A DNA stretch of 64,000 nt from the NCBI GenBank assembly GCA_029256185.1, contig JAQSYI010000043.1:1-64000 (forward strand). Reading direction: 5' to 3'. Shown here piece by piece: positions 44,463 through 54,800 of this stretch. The notes beneath the pieces were generated by a model. That model searched no databases. It was not told the origin of the DNA and worked only from the letters and a program-made list of their open reading frames with translations. The position numbers and the translations under genes are program-made. The stretch is from Paenibacillaceae bacterium. Its GTDB lineage: Bacteria; Bacillota; Bacilli; Paenibacillales; NBRC-103111. Numbering within the stretch: the stretch's first letter is position 1; each line of letters opens with the position of its first letter.

Positions 44463-46121
44463 ATGAGGCGGTTCTTGCAGCGGCTGGTTCCCGCCAAGCT
44501 GAGGAACAGGTTGTTTATTGCCTTCATCACCTTTATTTTGGCGCCTGTCATGGGGTACCAGGTGTACCAGTTCAACGAGATTCAGCAGCTGATGATGGGG
44601 GAATTGAAGGAAAAAAGCCAGCAGCAGACCGATTTCGTCAAGGAGGTGCTGCTGAATCTGCGGAAGGAGGCCATTGATTCCTATTACTTGGCCGAATCTC
44701 TGCCCAAGGTGGCAGGACAAGAGGGAGCGGCTGCCCAGGCGCAGGACGGCGTTTTGGGAGAACAGCTGCGGGCATGGCTGCAGAAACGGCAGCAGATCAG
44801 TCCCTACAGCAAGTTTATAACGCTGATGCTCGAGGATGGGGAGGGGAATGTGTATCATTCCTCCGACAAGTCCCAAGAAGTGCGGGGAGCCTTGTCCTTC
44901 CACAAGCTGCTTGAGCAGCTGCCGCCGGATAAGCAGATGGTGTGGAGCAAGGATCAGCAGGAATTCATCACAGTGCTTGAGAGCGGCGATCAAACGAACA
45001 AGTGGTATTTCTATCAACGCCTGGATTATGAGGCGTGTCTCTATGAGCTGACCCGGGGCTTTGTTGTTCACCAGTTTTATTATCTTCTGGACCAGGCGGG
45101 AGAAACTGTGGCCAAGACGGGCCGGATGGATGTGTTGAGCCAACCGGATTCCTACATCAGCAACGAAGCCAGACTCATTGCCGCCGACCTGACTTTGGCC
45201 AGCAGGCTCCCGCTGGAGCAATATTTCGGCGATATGGACAAGCTCAGGCATCAGTCTTATGGAGTGTATCTTGTTCTTGCACTGTTGTTTGCCCTGATCA
45301 CCTATCTGATCGCTTCGGCGCTCATCCGGCCCCTGCAGCTGCTCCAGACCCGGATGAGGCAGATCGTGGACAGCGGCTTCCGGGTGAGCCTGCCTGTGCA
45401 CCGGTTCCGCGGGGAGATCGAGGATGTGGCCCGAAGCTTCAATCAGATGGTGGATGATCTGCAGGCATCGGTTCAGAAGCTGAAGCAGGAAGAACGCCAG
45501 AAGGAGGCTAGCCGCTTCCAGATGCTGATGGGCCAGATGAACCCCCATTTTCTGCTTAATACCCTGAATACGCTGAAGTGGAGCGCCGCCAGGAAGAAGG
45601 ACCGGGAGACGGCGGATATTTGTGTGGCGTTGGGGCTGCTGCTGGAGACCAGCCTGAATGTGGACAGCGATCTGATCCACCTGAAGGAGGAGATCAGACT
45701 GACCGATGCGTTCCTTCATATCCAGAACTTCCGGTACGCCCGCAGGTTCCATATTGTCCATGAGATTGATGAGGCTTATCATTACGCCCTGGTTCCCAAG
45801 CTCAGCCTCCAGCCACTGGTGGAGAATGCGATCAAGCACGGCTTGTCCCATATGAAGGAGGGCGGCATCATATGTATTCGGGTTTACCGGGAAGAAGAGC
45901 AGCTCACGGCGGAAGTGGAGGATAACGGCGTGGGGCTTGCGGAAGCAGCGAGAAGCAAGGGGGCCGTCCGGCGCAGCGGAATCGGCCTAAGCAATCTCCG
46001 CGAACGGCTCGCGCTCATGTATCGCGGAGAAGGGACGCTTGAGCTCCAGCCGCTTCCGCAAGGGACACTGGCCCGGATGAAGGTGCCCTATCTGCTCGCC
46101 AAACCCTATCAGGAGGAGTGA
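44463..46121 (+). CDS. YesM-type sensor histidine kinase (second locus)
   Basis: Membrane sensor kinase of 552 residues: helix about 18-36, extracytoplasmic region about 40-265, second helix about 268-288, HAMP about 290-340, and a LytS/YesM kinase domain with H362 in GQMNPHFLLNTLNTLKW. HATPase motifs are LQPLVENAIKHG, EDNGVGLAE and GIGLSNLRERL. AAAGGAGAG sits eight bases before the ATG. The response regulator follows seven bases after the stop. In the first locus the order is reversed (regulator first), so the two systems are paralogues arranged differently rather than a recent tandem copy. Confidence 0.94.
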   Translation: MRRFLQRLVPAKLRNRLFIAFITFILAPVMGYQVYQFNEIQQLMMGELKEKSQQQTDFVKEVLLNLRKEAIDSYYLAESLPKVAGQEGAAAQAQDGVLGEQLRAWLQKRQQISPYSKFITLMLEDGEGNVYHSSDKSQEVRGALSFHKLLEQLPPDKQMVWSKDQQEFITVLESGDQTNKWYFYQRLDYEACLYELTRGFVVHQFYYLLDQAGETVAKTGRMDVLSQPDSYISNEARLIAADLTLASRLPLEQYFGDMDKLRHQSYGVYLVLALLFALITYLIASALIRPLQLLQTRMRQIVDSGFRVSLPVHRFRGEIEDVARSFNQMVDDLQASVQKLKQEERQKEASRFQMLMGQMNPHFLLNTLNTLKWSAARKKDRETADICVALGLLLETSLNVDSDLIHLKEEIRLTDAFLHIQNFRYARRFHIVHEIDEAYHYALVPKLSLQPLVENAIKHGLSHMKEGGIICIRVYREEEQLTAEVEDNGVGLAEAARSKGAVRRSGIGLSNLRERLALMYRGEGTLELQPLPQGTLARMKVPYLLAKPYQEE

Positions 46122-46128
46122 TCCATAG

Positions 46129-47685
46129 ATGTGGAAAGTGTTGCTCTGCGAGGATGAGCCTGTTGTCCGTGCAGCCCTGGTTGAGCAGATTCCATGGGAG
46201 CAGGCGGGCTTCACGCTGATTGCGGAGGCGGATAACGGCGCCGATGCTCTGGAGCTGATCCGTTCCCTGCAGCCGGACCTGGTCATCACCGACATTGTGA
46301 TGCCGGGCTTGGACGGAATTGAGCTGCTGCAGCAGGCCAGAGCGTTCAGCGAGGCCCGGTTCGTAATGCTGACCTGCATGAACGAATTTGAATATGTCCG
46401 TCTGGCTCTGGAGTACGGCGCCTCCGGCTATCTGCTTAAGCTGTCGGCTGACGAGAAGGCGCTGGGGGAAATGCTGGGCAAGCTGGACAAGGAGTTAAAG
46501 GAGCAATCGCTTCACCAGGGCAGCCGTGAGCCCTTCCGCTTCCAGCAGGAATACAGGGAGCTGTGGGAGCGGCTGTTAAGCGGCCGTGATGCTGCCACCG
46601 GCCGGGAGGAAGCGGGCTATCTTCACCGTCTCCATGAGCTGTATCCTCTGGCGGAGGTGCGGGTTCTGCTGCCTGCGTGCAGGAAAAACGCGGAGATGGT
46701 GGAGGCGCAATGGAAGCAGGCGCTTCCGTCCCAGTGTTTGCTGCACCGGGTGGATCACTCCGGGGTTATAACCTTTGTTGTGTGGATGGGCTCGGCAGCA
46801 GCACCCCCCCTGCCGCAACAAGAGGAGCCCCTCCAGCCGGAGCCGGGTTGCGCAATTGTCAGACGCGGCGGCAGCTCCTATCTGGGGCTTCTGGAGCTAT
46901 GGCGCTCCGCTCTTCTCGAGCTGAACAGCCTGTGGTACGAGGATGGCGGCGCAGCCGGGCAGGAGGAGCGGGCACCTGGTGGACAGGGAACAGACCCGCA
47001 GCCGGGTGGTGCGGAGGAGCAGCCTCAGGAGCGTACTGCCTGTATCCCCGCCGTCGGCTGGAGTCTCTCATGGAGCAAGGAAAAACGCTGGATGCGTTGC
47101 CTGGAGGCCCGAGACAGAGAGGGCTTAAGACAGCTTGCCGGGGAAATCTGGCGGGAGATGCGGCAGGCCTTCGTCTGGTTCTTCCAGGCCGAGGGGATGG
47201 CGGACCGGCTGTTGACGCTGGCGGCCCATGTCTGGGACAGGGCAGACCCTCCTACGGTGGATGCTTATGCCGGAGCAGGAGGCCACATAGCGTTGAAGAT
47301 GAGACTGGAGGAGCAGCTGGACCGCTTCCTGGAGGAGCTGTACCAGTCGGAGCGGACGGATACGGGACGCGAGGAAATCAACCGGGTGATGGAGTATGTG
47401 CTGCTTCATCTGAAGGAGGACATCTCCCTGCGGGCTATGGCCCATTATGTGAATCTGGACGAGCGGTATCTCAGCACCCTGTTCAGCAAGCAGACCGGCG
47501 GGACCTTTATCTACTTTTTGCAGCAGGCCAGGGTGGCCAGAGCCAAGTCGCTGCTTCTGGAGACGGATCTGCCCATTCGGGAGATCGGCGAGCAGACCGG
47601 CTTTGCCAACGAAAATTATTTCTACCGCATCTTCAAACGCTGGACAGGGGAAACCCCCGCCCAGTTCCGCAAAGGAAAACCATAG
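46129..47685 (+). CDS. YesN-type response regulator with AraC HTH output (second locus)
   Basis: Response regulator of 518 residues. The receiver domain (about 1-125) has EDE8-10 and D55 in LVITDIVMPG. A divergent middle region (about 130-410) includes a Gly/Glu/Gln/Pro-rich stretch near residues 280-305 that looks like a flexible insertion. The AraC helix-turn-helix pair is at about 420-518 (MAHYVNLDERYLSTLFSKQT, IGEQTGFANENYFYRIFKRW). It should activate the importer, lipoprotein and beta-helix gene downstream. A terminator follows immediately, so those genes need their own promoter. Confidence 0.93.
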   Translation: MWKVLLCEDEPVVRAALVEQIPWEQAGFTLIAEADNGADALELIRSLQPDLVITDIVMPGLDGIELLQQARAFSEARFVMLTCMNEFEYVRLALEYGASGYLLKLSADEKALGEMLGKLDKELKEQSLHQGSREPFRFQQEYRELWERLLSGRDAATGREEAGYLHRLHELYPLAEVRVLLPACRKNAEMVEAQWKQALPSQCLLHRVDHSGVITFVVWMGSAAAPPLPQQEEPLQPEPGCAIVRRGGSSYLGLLELWRSALLELNSLWYEDGGAAGQEERAPGGQGTDPQPGGAEEQPQERTACIPAVGWSLSWSKEKRWMRCLEARDREGLRQLAGEIWREMRQAFVWFFQAEGMADRLLTLAAHVWDRADPPTVDAYAGAGGHIALKMRLEEQLDRFLEELYQSERTDTGREEINRVMEYVLLHLKEDISLRAMAHYVNLDERYLSTLFSKQTGGTFIYFLQQARVARAKSLLLETDLPIREIGEQTGFANENYFYRIFKRWTGETPAQFRKGKP

Positions 47686-47691
47686 CCAAAC

Positions 47692-47731
47692 AACCGGCTT
47701 AGGCGGCTTCTCCGTCCGGGCCGGTTCTTTT
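47692..47731 (+). terminator. Terminator after the second response regulator
   Basis: AACCGGC and GGCCGGTT, with an inner GGCGG/CCGTC pairing, followed by CTTTT, form a hairpin beginning seven bases after the stop. It separates the regulatory pair from the importer genes. Confidence 0.8.
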
Positions 47732-47857
47732 GTGCACACTGTGAAAAATGTGCAGTCCAGGTTGTGAAAACTCTTCATTATATCTTCTCCCGCAGGGTGC
47801 TACACTGTTTGCAGGAGAGAAAATGAAGGAGAGAAAACAACTGAGGTGGTGCAGCAG

Positions 47858-48823
47858 ATGGGCGGAAACGCGGAGATGGCGCAACAGAAGGCTTGGCCCA
47901 AGAAAGGAGCGGCGCTTCCCGGCTGGGTGAGAGAGCTGTGGAAGAGCAAATCCCTGTATATCATGATTTTGCCGGGGCTGCTTTATTATCTGATCTTCAA
48001 ATATATGCCGATGTACGGAGTGATCATCAGCTTCAAGGATTACAACTTCGGTGAGGGGCTGCTTGCCAGCCCTTGGGCTGATCCTTGGTACAAGCATTTT
48101 CTGCAGTTTATGGAGTCTCCCTACTTCACGCAGATTATTGGTAATACCCTGATCATCAGCGTCTATAAAATTGTGTTCGGCATGGTGCCTCCCATTATTC
48201 TGGCCCTGCTGTTCAACGAGTGCCGCTTAAGACGGTTCCGCAATCTGATTCAGACTCTAAGCTACATGCCCCACTTCCTGTCCTGGGTGATCATCTATGG
48301 CATGTCCGTAGCTTTTCTGTCCCAGACTCAGGGCATCATTAACCGCTGGATTGTGGAGGCGGGGCACCAGACCGTTCCCTTTCTCAATTCAACCGAATGG
48401 TTCCGGACGGTGCTGATCGGCACGGATATCTGGAAGGACTTGGGGTGGGGGGCGATTGTGTATATGGCAGCCATGGGCGCTATCGATCCTACCTTGTATG
48501 AAGCGGCGCGGGTGGACGGGGCGGGACGGTTCCGCATGATCTGGTTCATTACACTCCCCGGCATCCGCAGCGTCATTGTCATGCTGTTGATTCTGAAGCT
48601 GGGCCATATTATGGATGCGGGCTTCGAGCAAATTTTTATTATGTATAATGTGAACGTCTACGCGGTATCGGATATTATTGATACATGGGTGTTCCGGACG
48701 GGGCTGGAGCAGATGAATTTCGGTCTGGCGGGCGCAGTGGGCTTGTTCAAATCCTTAATCGGGCTGGTGCTGGTGGTAGGCTCCAACCAGTTGGCCAAAC
48801 GCTGGGAGGAAGGCATATGGTAA
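47858..48823 (+). CDS. ABC sugar transporter permease, LplB type (second locus)
   Basis: Membrane subunit of a second carbohydrate importer, about 321 residues and six helices, with LYIMILPGLLYYLIFKYMPM and the EAA loop YEAARVDGAGRFRMIWFITL. ATG 47858 has GAGGTGGT seven bases upstream; the in-frame GTGs at 47846 and 47849 fall inside that site. It overlaps the next permease by seven bases. About 160 bases separate it from the regulator, with a terminator in between. The ATPase is again absent, implying a shared MsmX-like subunit encoded elsewhere. Confidence 0.93.
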   Translation: MGGNAEMAQQKAWPKKGAALPGWVRELWKSKSLYIMILPGLLYYLIFKYMPMYGVIISFKDYNFGEGLLASPWADPWYKHFLQFMESPYFTQIIGNTLIISVYKIVFGMVPPIILALLFNECRLRRFRNLIQTLSYMPHFLSWVIIYGMSVAFLSQTQGIINRWIVEAGHQTVPFLNSTEWFRTVLIGTDIWKDLGWGAIVYMAAMGAIDPTLYEAARVDGAGRFRMIWFITLPGIRSVIVMLLILKLGHIMDAGFEQIFIMYNVNVYAVSDIIDTWVFRTGLEQMNFGLAGAVGLFKSLIGLVLVVGSNQLAKRWEEGIW

Positions 48824-49677
48824 GATCGCAATCGGACCGTTTGTTTGACACATTGGTGGTTGTGCTGTTGGCTGTGGTGGGATTTCTGGCCGTATTTCCC
48901 CTGCTGTTCGTAGTGTCCGTGTCCTTGACGCCTTATGAAGTGGTGGTCAAGCACGGGGGATTTATTCTGCTCCCCAAGGAAATCACCCTGTCCGCATACC
49001 GGCATCTGATTCATACTCCGGCTATCCCCAAGGCTTTTTACGTGAACATCTTTATTACAACGGTGGGGACTCTGTTCAATATTCTGCTGACCCTCCTGCT
49101 GGCCTACCCCTTAAGCCGTAAAAATCTGAAGGGGCGCAGCGTGTTCCTGTTCTTCATCGTCTTGACCATGCTGTTCAGCGGCGGTCTGATCCCCACCTAT
49201 CTGGTGGTGCAATGGACCGGATTGCTCAATACCGTATGGGCCATGATCATTCCCACAGCTATCGCCACCTTCAATATGCTGATTATCAAAACCTTCCTGG
49301 AGGGGCTGCCCAACGAGCTGTTCGAGTCGGCCCGCATGGACGGGGCGGGGGAATGGCGGGTGCTGTTCCAGATCGCTCTGCCACTGGCTATGCCTTCTCT
49401 TCTGACCGTGGGCTTGTTCTATATGGTCAGTCATTGGAATGAGTTCTTCCAGGCGGTGCTCTATGTCAGAGACAAGAATCTCCAGCCCCTGCAGGTGGTG
49501 GTCAGAGAAATTCTGATGGCCGGGCAGTCGGAGGTGGATGTGACGGATAAGCCTCTTCCCACTATGACCATGCAGATGGCGGCGGTGGTGACCGCATCTC
49601 TGCCGATTATTATGGTTTATCCGTTTATTCAGAAGTATTTCACCAAGGGAATGCTGATCGGCGCAGTGAAGGGTTGA
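48817..49677 (+). CDS. ABC sugar transporter permease, YtcP/LplC type (second locus)
   Basis: Second membrane subunit, 286 residues from ATG 48817, which has GGAGGAAGG just upstream and overlaps the previous gene by seven bases. Six helices, EAA loop ESARMDGAGEWRVLFQIALP, and the subfamily ending FIQKYFTKGMLIGAVKG. An in-frame ATG at 48685 lies inside the upstream gene and is unlikely. Partner of the LplB-type subunit and the lipoprotein that follows after 83 bases. Confidence 0.93.
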   Translation: MVRSQSDRLFDTLVVVLLAVVGFLAVFPLLFVVSVSLTPYEVVVKHGGFILLPKEITLSAYRHLIHTPAIPKAFYVNIFITTVGTLFNILLTLLLAYPLSRKNLKGRSVFLFFIVLTMLFSGGLIPTYLVVQWTGLLNTVWAMIIPTAIATFNMLIIKTFLEGLPNELFESARMDGAGEWRVLFQIALPLAMPSLLTVGLFYMVSHWNEFFQAVLYVRDKNLQPLQVVVREILMAGQSEVDVTDKPLPTMTMQMAAVVTASLPIIMVYPFIQKYFTKGMLIGAVKG

Positions 49678-49760
49678 CCGTTTCTCCCGGCAGGCTTCGG
49701 CGGGGGAACTGCAACATATAGTTAGGACTAGGGACACATTCATGAAAAGAGGGAAGTCCA

Positions 49761-51338
49761 ATGACAAAAAGACAAAGCGCAAAAGTATGGTTAACCGGAC
49801 TGTCTATCGCGCTGCTGGCGGCATCTGTGCTGCCGGGCTGCGGCAAAGAAAGCGCCACGAACCAGGGAGCAGCATCCCCATCCAAGGCTCCTGCGGCATC
49901 TGGAGGCTCCAGTCCTGCCGCCAATACCGCCCCGGTGAAGGTGGAAATTCTGAAGCTGGGAACCTCCGCATCTACTCCTATTCCCACGCCGGACTTTTTG
50001 CATGACGGGATTCTTAGCGCTACCGGTGTGGATCTGACGCTGAATCTGATCGCTACGGGCACGGATCTGGACAACAAAATCAATGTGCTGGCGGCCTCCA
50101 ATGACCTGCCGGATATTGTGGAGACGCGCAACCGGAATGTGTATCAGCAGCTGGTCAAGAACGGGCTGCTGCTGGATTTGACGCCCTATGAGAGCAAGCT
50201 GGACGGAGTGAAGAAGCTGGCCGGAAGCGGGTTTGAGAGCGGGAGAATCAACGGCAAGCTTTACGGCATCGCCCGTCCCGGCTCCGGCCAGCCCGCCAAC
50301 GGCTGGATTCGCAAGGATTGGCTCGACAAGCTGGGACTGGCGATGCCTGCCAATCCCGATGAGCTGCTGAAGGTAGCCAAGGCCTTCACCGAGAATGATC
50401 CCGACGGCAACGGGAAGAAGGACACCTTCGGCATTACCGGCAGTGTGGAGGGCGGCAACGCCAGTGTCTTTGCTCCCATTCTCCTGTCATACGGGGTAAG
50501 CCCGTATTACAACGCTTTTTATGTCCGGGACAGCAAGCTGTACAATTCCCTGTACGACCCCAATATGAGAACGGCATTGGAGCAAATCCGCCAATTCATC
50601 TCCGAGGGAGTGGTTGATCCCGAATTTACCAGCAATAAGCCTGCCGCCGCCAAGGACAAGGCCCACAAAGGCCAGGCGGGAATCGTCTATGATGCCTGGC
50701 CTTCCTTGGTCCGGGACGAAAGCGTTCAGGTAATCAAGGCAGCCAATCCCAATGCCGAGTGGGTCATCATTCCGGAATTCAAGGGAACCGCGTACAATTA
50801 TGTCCGTTCCATTGACCAGGGGGCGACCAGCGGGTACATCATGCTGCCCAAGCGGCTGGAGAAGGAGCCGGAGAAGCTGGAGAAGATTCTGCATATGCTG
50901 AACTTCCTCTCTGACGGCGACGGACTGCTGCTGGCCCAGTATGGCCTGAAGGATGTCCACTACAAGCTGGAGGGCAGCAAGGCGGTGATGACCGACAAAG
51001 CGACGGAAGCCGGCTTCACCACTCTGTACCAGCTGATCGGGCGCAATGAGAAGGAGTATCTGAATACCAAATTCCCCAAGCAGGCGTCCTATATTAACCA
51101 GGCCTTTGCCATGCCGGAGATGAAGACTGTGAATCAGCTGATTGACAAGCCGGCAGATTATACAGCGACGGACGCAGAACGCTACATGCAAGAAGAGATG
51201 CTGAAATTCTTCTACAGCAAAAGCAATCTGACCACGGACTATGATAAATTCCTCCAGGACTTGGGCAGCAAGTTCAACTTCTCCAAAATGCAGGAAGCCG
51301 CTGAAAAGCAGATGAAGGAGCAGGGGGTGCTGAAGTAA
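49761..51338 (+). CDS. Extracellular solute-binding lipoprotein, LplA type (second locus)
   Basis: Sugar-binding lipoprotein of 525 residues. A basic N-terminus, a hydrophobic core and the lipobox LPGC (Cys27) precede an Ala/Ser/Pro-rich tether and the binding domain. The loop DPDGNGKKDTFG parallels the one in the first lipoprotein. AGAGGGAAG precedes the ATG. No terminator follows; instead tandem repeats and four palindromes fill the 530 bases to the beta-helix gene. Confidence 0.93.
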   Translation: MTKRQSAKVWLTGLSIALLAASVLPGCGKESATNQGAASPSKAPAASGGSSPAANTAPVKVEILKLGTSASTPIPTPDFLHDGILSATGVDLTLNLIATGTDLDNKINVLAASNDLPDIVETRNRNVYQQLVKNGLLLDLTPYESKLDGVKKLAGSGFESGRINGKLYGIARPGSGQPANGWIRKDWLDKLGLAMPANPDELLKVAKAFTENDPDGNGKKDTFGITGSVEGGNASVFAPILLSYGVSPYYNAFYVRDSKLYNSLYDPNMRTALEQIRQFISEGVVDPEFTSNKPAAAKDKAHKGQAGIVYDAWPSLVRDESVQVIKAANPNAEWVIIPEFKGTAYNYVRSIDQGATSGYIMLPKRLEKEPEKLEKILHMLNFLSDGDGLLLAQYGLKDVHYKLEGSKAVMTDKATEAGFTTLYQLIGRNEKEYLNTKFPKQASYINQAFAMPEMKTVNQLIDKPADYTATDAERYMQEEMLKFFYSKSNLTTDYDKFLQDLGSKFNFSKMQEAAEKQMKEQGVLK

Positions 51339-51415
51339 GCGAGGAGCGGGGAGTGCTCAGGCAAGCGAGAAGTGGGGAGTGCTCAGGTTAGCGAGGAGCG
51401 GGAAATGCTGAAACA
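51338..51415 (+). repeat. Three 26-base tandem repeats after the binding-protein gene
   Basis: AGCGAGGAGCGGGGAGTGCT and six further bases repeat at 51338, 51364 and 51390 with a few substitutions each. The first unit starts on the last base of the lipoprotein stop codon. No hairpin or gene is evident. Confidence 0.75.
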
Positions 51416-51527
51416 GGCGTTAATGTTCGCTAAGGAGGCAGTAGTGGAGAGGCCAGACTTTGCATACGCAGGCCTTTCGCAGTAGATCAGCGCTGTAGGG
51501 GTTGGAAATAAAGGATATGAGGCGCAT

Positions 51528-51722
51528 TAACGGAAAAAATTTCCGTTATCAGGAGATTTTTCGGTATTTGCAGAGATTTAACGGAAAAAATTTCCGTTAA
51601 ATCTCTCAAAACCCGGTCATAATGCCTTTTTCGGGGGGGTCAGGAGGAGTTAGCGGAAAAAATTTCCGCTAAACCAGCGAGTAAGGCGGAATTCACAGGA
51701 ATAGCGGAAAAAATTTTCGTTA
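51528..51722 (+). repeat. Four spaced copies of a 21-base palindrome with compensatory changes
   Basis: TAACGGAAA AAA TTTCCGTTA occurs at 51528-51548 and 51579-51599. TAGCGGAAA AAA TTTCCGCTA is at 51651-51671 and TAGCGGAAA AAA TTTTCGTTA at 51702-51722. Copy 2 extends to a perfect 16-base stem (51572-51606). Copy 3 keeps pairing by a double change; copy 4 keeps it by G-U pairs only if transcribed rightward. The spacing is 51, 72 and 51 bases. Confidence 0.9.
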
Positions 51723-51870
51723 TGAGTAAGCGTGGCGGGACGATCGCCACAGGAAAAAACGCACTGCTCCTTTGGAAGCGCCAAAAGAATCTGGCGGTGT
51801 TCAGTTCTTCCGCCAGGTCCTCCTTAACAGGACATACAGAAACCATTTTATAAATCTGGAGGTATGAATA

Positions 51871-54800
51871 ATGGGCAAGAGAGTTTGGAGTATGCTGTTG
51901 GTATGGGCGATGCTGGCAGTCTCCTTTTCGGGATTGATTCCGGCGGCGTTAGCGGATGGCGGGGGTGATCCCGGCGCGGGCGGAGAGGCTGTCCCAGTGT
52001 ACGCAGAGGACTTCGAGAATGGCTGGGGCCAGTTCACCAGCCGTTTCGGTACGATGCAGTTGAGCAATGCAGAGAAGCACAGCGGCCAATATGGGGTTCA
52101 GGTGGGCTCCAATGTATCGGCTCAAGGCGTCTGGTACAAGCATGACCGGCTCCTGGAGGACTGGACGGTAACTGCATGGGTGTATGATGACATGACCGAT
52201 TCCATCAACATTATTCATTTTCAGGAAACAGATACCTCCACCAGAAACGTAAATTTTTGGGTGGGCGCCAATGTAACTGCCCCGGGAGAGGCCAATTATT
52301 CCACACGCTATGGAAATACGCATACGCCTACCACGGCTGTAAGAAGCCAGGGCTGGCATGAGCTTACCATTGTCAATGATTTTACCGGAGAAATGGAGCT
52401 TAAGGTATACGTAGACGGAGTTCGTGCCATGACCGGGATCGCCTTCAAAATGAGAACGGTTACATTGGGCAACTTCTGGGGCGACCGGAATACTTCCACC
52501 ACCCGGTACTGGGATGACTTTGCCCTGTATGATACGGCGATAACCATGCCGGACAGCGGTGAAGAGCCGGGGGTGGAAATCCCCGTCCGGGTACCGGTAG
52601 AGGGAAAGACCACCTTGGGCTACAAGGCGGAGACCGGATTGCCCGCTATTGCCGGTTCGCTGCTGCTGGCCCTGAACAGCCCGGATGTGATTCTAAACGA
52701 TACGAAGGATATGCTGGACCGCACGAACCCGCTGATTGTTCCACGCGCTGAGGCAGGGGGAGTATTGATTCCGGCGGAGCTGCTGGCAAACAGCCTGGGG
52801 GCGCAGCTGGCCTGGGACGATAGTGCAAGGACTGTCACCATATCCTATCAGGGACATCAAGGGGTGTTGGAGCCGGGGGATAGCATGATGCTGCTGGACG
52901 GAAGTCCCGTATCCCTTTCTCAGCCCGCTGCCATAGTGGACAACAGACTGTATGTTCCCCTTAAGGAAGTGGCGGAGGAACTGTTTTCCAGAGAAGTAAC
53001 CGTCAAAGAATCGGGCTTAATTATTGTTTCTCCCCATGCTGTAGAGTTGACGGCTGGAGAAGAAGCGCAGATACTGGATCATTTTGACCGCCCGGGCCAG
53101 TTGCTGTTTGTAGCTCCTGGCGGAGATGATTCCCATGCCGGAACACTGGAGCAGCCTTTCCGGACGCTGGAGGCGGCAAGGGACCGGATCAGAAGCCTGA
53201 AGGCTGGCGCCGGCTTGCCTGACGGCGGGGTTACCGTGTATGTGCGGGGCGGAGATTACTCCCGGATGGAGCCGTTCGTGCTGGAGGAGCAGGATTCCGG
53301 TACAGAGGCTGCACCCATCCACTATTCGGGATTCAACGGAGAAACTGCACGCATTCACGGGGGCGTGATTATTCCGGGCGCTGCCTTTGCACCGGTCACT
53401 GATCCGCTGGTTCATAACCGGCTGTCACCGGAGGCCGCAGCTCATATCCGGGTGGCGGATCTTGCCGCCCTGGGGCTGACTGCCGGGCAGATCGGGGACA
53501 TCTCGTACCAGGGTCACGGCATTGCCATTCAGCCCTCCGAAAGCGAGCTGTTCGTGGACAACAAGCCGATGATTCGCGCCCGTTATCCCAATCAAGGCTA
53601 TCTGAAGATCACCCAGGTGATTCGGGAGGGTTCGGTCCCCCGGGCAGGCGATATGAGCGGGATAACCCCCATATTCAAGTTCCGCGACCCGGATAATCGG
53701 ACCTCATTGTGGTCCAATGCTTCGGATGCGTGGATTTACGGCTTCCCGAAGTACCAATGGGCCGATAATACCATCGGGGTCAGCAGCATTGATCCGGCCA
53801 CATTAACCATGGAGCTGGCGCAGCCAAGCTATTATGGAGTGGATATCGGCCAGGGCTTCTATTTCTTAAATGTATTGGAGGAGCTGGACCAGCCCGGCGA
53901 GTGGTACCTGGATAAGGAAAATCTGAAGGCTTATGTGTATGAGGAGCAGGATTTGAGCACGGTAGAGACTGCGATTACATTGACTGACGGGGAACTTATT
54001 GATTTCCGCAATGTCTCCCATGTGGTCTGGGAGAACTTCGATCTGGCTTATACCCGCAAGAATGCAGTAAATATGTCCGGAGGCCATCATATCCGGCTAG
54101 AGGGCAACCGGATCTACAATACAGGGGAAAAGGCGATCATGGCGGGCAATTATCCGGTTGCCGACGAATATGATGTGAACAGCACGGACCGGGGCGGCAG
54201 AAGCTATACGATCAAGAGCAACGATATCTTCAATATCGGCAAGGGCGCCATTCACATTTCCGGCGGCGACAGGCAAGAGCTTGCGCCAGGCAATATGCTG
54301 GTGGAGAATAATCATATCTGGAATTACGCAAGGCTGCGTATGGAGGATGGCATCAAGATGTTCGGAGTGGGCAATACCATTTCCAACAACAAGATTCATG
54401 ATGCTCCCAAAAAAGCCATCCAGTTCGGCGGCAATGACATGGTGGTGGAATACAACGAAATTTATGATGTGCTGTATTCGGTGGACGATATGGGAGCCGT
54501 CTATATGGGCCGGGATTTGACCTATCAGGGCAATGTGGTCCGGCACAACCTCTTTCATAACATTACCGGTCCCGGACATTCCGGTCTGGGTGTGCATGCG
54601 GTGTACTTTGATGATTTCACCAGCTATGGAGAGGTGTACGGCAACCTCATGTACAAGGTGCAGAACCCCATCAAGTACAACGGGGGCAGCGGGCACAAAA
54701 CCTACAACAACATCATTTACAAAAGCACGCCCAATTCCGGGTGGTATGCGGATGTGAACAATAACTCCTCCAACGCCAATTTCGCCACAGGCGTGCTGGC

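Noticed and set aside
44427..45851. 474-codon frame opposite the second sensor kinase
   Set aside because: Leucine/glutamine-rich antisense shadow of a typical kinase gene; no start signal or family features.
51528..51722. CRISPR array or a set of intrinsic terminators
   Set aside because: Repeats are palindromic with irregular spacing and sequence drift, no cas genes exist, and none has a following T-tract.
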